Shown here: piece by piece, positions 5,170 to 7,050 of the stretch
How the letters are laid out: every line of letters starts with the position of its first letter
How positions within the stretch are numbered: position 1 is the first letter of the stretch
NCBI GenBank assembly: GCA_947292085.1
Contig: CAMYPN010000047.1
Location: 1 to 7,050 of the forward strand
From: an uncultured Gardnerella sp.
GTDB lineage: Bacteria; Actinomycetota; Actinomycetes; Actinomycetales; Bifidobacteriaceae
Direction: 5' to 3'
Length of the DNA: 7,050 nucleotides
Notes under the pieces: generated by a model
Databases searched by the model: none
The model's input: only the letters and a program-made list of their open reading frames with translations
Told to the model about the DNA's origin: nothing
Position numbers and translations under genes: made by a program

Positions 5170-6165
5170 ATGAATAGTAGTAACAGTAAGTGCTCGCGTA
5201 AATTATGCTATTTAGGGCCGGAAGGTTCTTTTACGCATCAAGCAGCTTTAAAAGTTCAGCAGCAGTTACAATCATTTGATAATTTGCAACTTATTCCAAC
5301 TGCTTGCGAGAATGTTCTTAGTATTGCTAGTGAAATTGAAGAGAATCACAATTGGGGTGTTATTGCGTGGGAAAACAATATTGAAGGCGTTGTAATACCT
5401 AATTTAGATTTACTAATTGATGCAAAAAATATGGTTGGTATTGCTCGAATAGGCGTCGATATTAGTTTTGATGCTGTTATTTGCAAATCAGATTCAATCG
5501 ATAACTGTTCTACTATTGTTGCTCACCCTCACGCGTTGGCGCAATGTCGTAAGTTTGCTCAAGAGCGTGGATTGAAAGAAAAAACTGCGTCTTCAAATGC
5601 TGCTGCTTGTAGGGATTTAGTTCCTGGCGAAGTTGCTTTATGCCCTAGAATTTGTGCCGATTTATACAATAGGCAGATTGTGAGTGAAGCAGTTGAAGAT
5701 TTTTCTGGCGCGCGAACTGAGTTTTTAGTGCTAGCTCCTCGAGATCAGGCTTTAGATTTTGTTAATGTGCAGCGAGAAAACTTTTCATCATTTTCCTCAA
5801 TTATTGCGTTTATTCCGCGTTGCACAGGTGCTGGAGTGTTAGCAAATTTGCTTGATGTTGTGCGTGATCACGGTCTTAACATGACTTCTTTTATGTCTAG
5901 ACCGATTAAAGGGCAAGGCGGTTTATACAGTTTTATTGCAACTGTTGATGCTGCTCCTTGGGATTTTATGTGTAAAGCTATGATTCAAGAGGTTGTTGAA
6001 CATGGCGATTGGGTTCGAGCTTTAGCAGTGTATCCTTCCGATAAGCGCAATAATCCAGTTATGAATGATTGGATGCTGCCTCATGGTGGAGTGTGTGTTG
6101 AGCCTTCGGTTGATGCTTTGCATAATTTGAACGTAATGCAGGCAGAAAGAGAATTATTATGGTAG
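5170..6165 (+). CDS. pheA: Prephenate dehydratase (monofunctional, with C-terminal ACT domain)
   Basis: The product is 331 residues. It converts prephenate to phenylpyruvate, CO2 and water, the committed step to phenylalanine. The dehydratase domain covers about 11-190, with the opening motif YLGPEGSFTHQAAL (14-27), WENNIEGVV (67-75), AHPHALAQC (118-126) and ARTEFLVL (181-188). The ACT domain follows at about 209-290 (SSIIAFIPRCTGAGVLANLLDVV, SRPIKGQGGLYSF), and a tail of about 40 residues of unknown role. There is no chorismate mutase domain, so that activity must come from elsewhere. Several usual motifs differ: ENS is ENN (68-70), TRF is TEF (183-185), and ESRP in the phenylalanine-binding ACT site is MSRP (242-245). 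The active-site threonine (T183) is kept. The start is set by AAGGA 6 nt upstream. The last 7 nt overlap tyrA. Confidence 0.93.
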   Translation: MNSSNSKCSRKLCYLGPEGSFTHQAALKVQQQLQSFDNLQLIPTACENVLSIASEIEENHNWGVIAWENNIEGVVIPNLDLLIDAKNMVGIARIGVDISFDAVICKSDSIDNCSTIVAHPHALAQCRKFAQERGLKEKTASSNAAACRDLVPGEVALCPRICADLYNRQIVSEAVEDFSGARTEFLVLAPRDQALDFVNVQRENFSSFSSIIAFIPRCTGAGVLANLLDVVRDHGLNMTSFMSRPIKGQGGLYSFIATVDAAPWDFMCKAMIQEVVEHGDWVRALAVYPSDKRNNPVMNDWMLPHGGVCVEPSVDALHNLNVMQAERELLW

Positions 6166-7050
6166 AAGATTCTGAGTTTTCGCAAAAATTTTCTGTTGGT
6201 ATTGTAGGTCTTGGTCTTATTGGAGGATCTCTTGCAAAAAGACTTGCAAAATTGCCTGAATGTAGCGTTTATGCGTGGAATCGTCATCATAATCCATACG
6301 AAGAAGCTGAAAATTTAGGAATTACTTGCGTAGACAATGTGCAAGATTTAGCTAAGCTTCGCCCGAACGTTCTGATTTTGTGCAATTCTCTAGCTTCTAT
6401 GCCAAGTATTTTGCAGGAAATCGCACCTTATGTTGACAAATCTTGCACAACTATTAGCGATGTTGGTAGTGTAAAAACTTTAGTTCGCAAGCAGGTTGCT
6501 GCAGCAGGTTTGCAAGATTGTTACGTTGGTGCGCATCCGATGGCTGGTAGCGAATTTACTGGTTGGGAAGCTTCTAGTGCTAGCTTGCTTGACAATGCTT
6601 TATGGGCTTTGACGGTTGATAATACTACTGAATTTTGGCGAGTTGCCGCAGTTTTGCGCATGATTGTTGATTTTTGTGCTAATAAGGCTATTGTTCTCGA
6701 TGATATTACGCATGATAAGAGTGCTGCTCTGATTTCTCATATGCCTCATGTAGTTTCTACTGCTTTAGCAAATGTTTTGTGCGATCAATCTAATCGCGCT
6801 ATTGCTTTGCAATTATCTGCAGGCTCTTGGCGAGATATGACGCGCGTTGCTCTTACAGATCCTCAACGCACGCGTGCAATGGTAAGCGAAAATCGGCATA
6901 ATACTGCGGAACTGTTACGTTCCGTAATTTCTGAGCTAACTTTTGCTGCGGATATGTTAGATAAAGATTCTGAGTCTGCTAAGCCTTGCGAGCAGGAGTT
7001 TTTTGCTAAAGCTCAATCGTGGAGAGAATATAAATACCAGCAGCGCAACT
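6159..7050 (+). CDS. tyrA: Prephenate dehydrogenase, 3' truncated by window edge
   Basis: The frame opens with an ATG at 6159 inside the end of pheA and stays open for 297 codons to the window edge, without a stop. The enzyme oxidatively decarboxylates prephenate with NAD(P)+ to 4-hydroxyphenylpyruvate for tyrosine. The Rossmann motif is GIVGLGLIGGS (14-24), followed by AWNRH (39-43) at the end of the second strand. DVGSVK is at 101-106 and the catalytic-histidine motif GAHPMAGSE at 124-132 (H126). The all-alpha dimerisation domain has THDKSAALISHMPHV (184-198) and SAGSWRDMTRVALTDP (220-235), as in TyrA proteins. Whether a C-terminal ACT domain exists cannot be seen. There is no strong Shine-Dalgarno (only AGAAAGAG upstream), so translation probably depends on ribosomes finishing pheA. 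Confidence 0.93.
   Translation, partial: MVEDSEFSQKFSVGIVGLGLIGGSLAKRLAKLPECSVYAWNRHHNPYEEAENLGITCVDNVQDLAKLRPNVLILCNSLASMPSILQEIAPYVDKSCTTISDVGSVKTLVRKQVAAAGLQDCYVGAHPMAGSEFTGWEASSASLLDNALWALTVDNTTEFWRVAAVLRMIVDFCANKAIVLDDITHDKSAALISHMPHVVSTALANVLCDQSNRAIALQLSAGSWRDMTRVALTDPQRTRAMVSENRHNTAELLRSVISELTFAADMLDKDSESAKPCEQEFFAKAQSWREYKYQQRN

Noticed and set aside
5170..5220. A chorismate mutase domain at the N terminus of PheA
   Set aside because: The dehydratase motif GPEGSFT already begins at residue 16, so there is no room for a mutase domain.
6081..6290. 69-codon minus-strand open frame over the pheA-tyrA junction
   Set aside because: It is antisense to both conserved genes and has no support of its own.

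Overview
The window looks like a chromosomal segment from a low-GC member of the Bifidobacteriaceae, most likely Gardnerella or a close relative. The reasons are the protein sequences (an actinobacterial XerD, the orphan ParA type with a GPARVIAMCNQKGGVGKTT block, a Bifidobacterium-like TypA), the AT-rich codon use, and the order rplT - xerD - parA - typA - pheA - tyrA. This assignment rests on recognition from memory, not on a search. All the genes I can support lie on the + strand. There is no rRNA, tRNA, CRISPR array, insertion sequence or prophage.

Layout. Positions 1-275 are the 3' end of rplT (ribosomal protein L20), closed by a strong intrinsic terminator at 301-328. At 403-1386 is xerD, whose ATG lies exactly 7 nt after a perfect TATAAT box, so its mRNA is probably leaderless. 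parA (1416-2285) follows after 29 bp and is probably cotranscribed. A hairpin at 2369-2402 ends this unit. A 125-bp stretch containing two perfect inverted repeats then leads into typA/bipA (2528-4450), which has a clear Shine-Dalgarno sequence and a strong terminator at 4466-4502. At 4626-5033 is a small four-helix membrane protein of unknown function, again apparently leaderless (TACAAT-N7-ATG). pheA (5170-6165, monofunctional prephenate dehydratase) and tyrA (6159 to the window end, prephenate dehydrogenase) overlap by 7 nt. tyrA has no stop codon inside the window.

How the genes work together. rplT and typA belong to ribosome assembly and translation. XerD and ParA belong to chromosome resolution and segregation. 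PheA and TyrA both use prephenate and direct it to phenylpyruvate (phenylalanine) and 4-hydroxyphenylpyruvate (tyrosine) respectively.

This is mostly ordinary core genome and I do not see a new multi-gene system. The points worth a second look are the leaderless promoter architecture used twice, a 12-bp tandem repeat that lengthens the XerD N terminus, palindromes and a weak dif-like sequence upstream of typA, helically phased CAGTATT repeats and a possible Shine-Dalgarno-masking hairpin upstream of pheA, and departures from the usual active-site and allosteric motifs in PheA.
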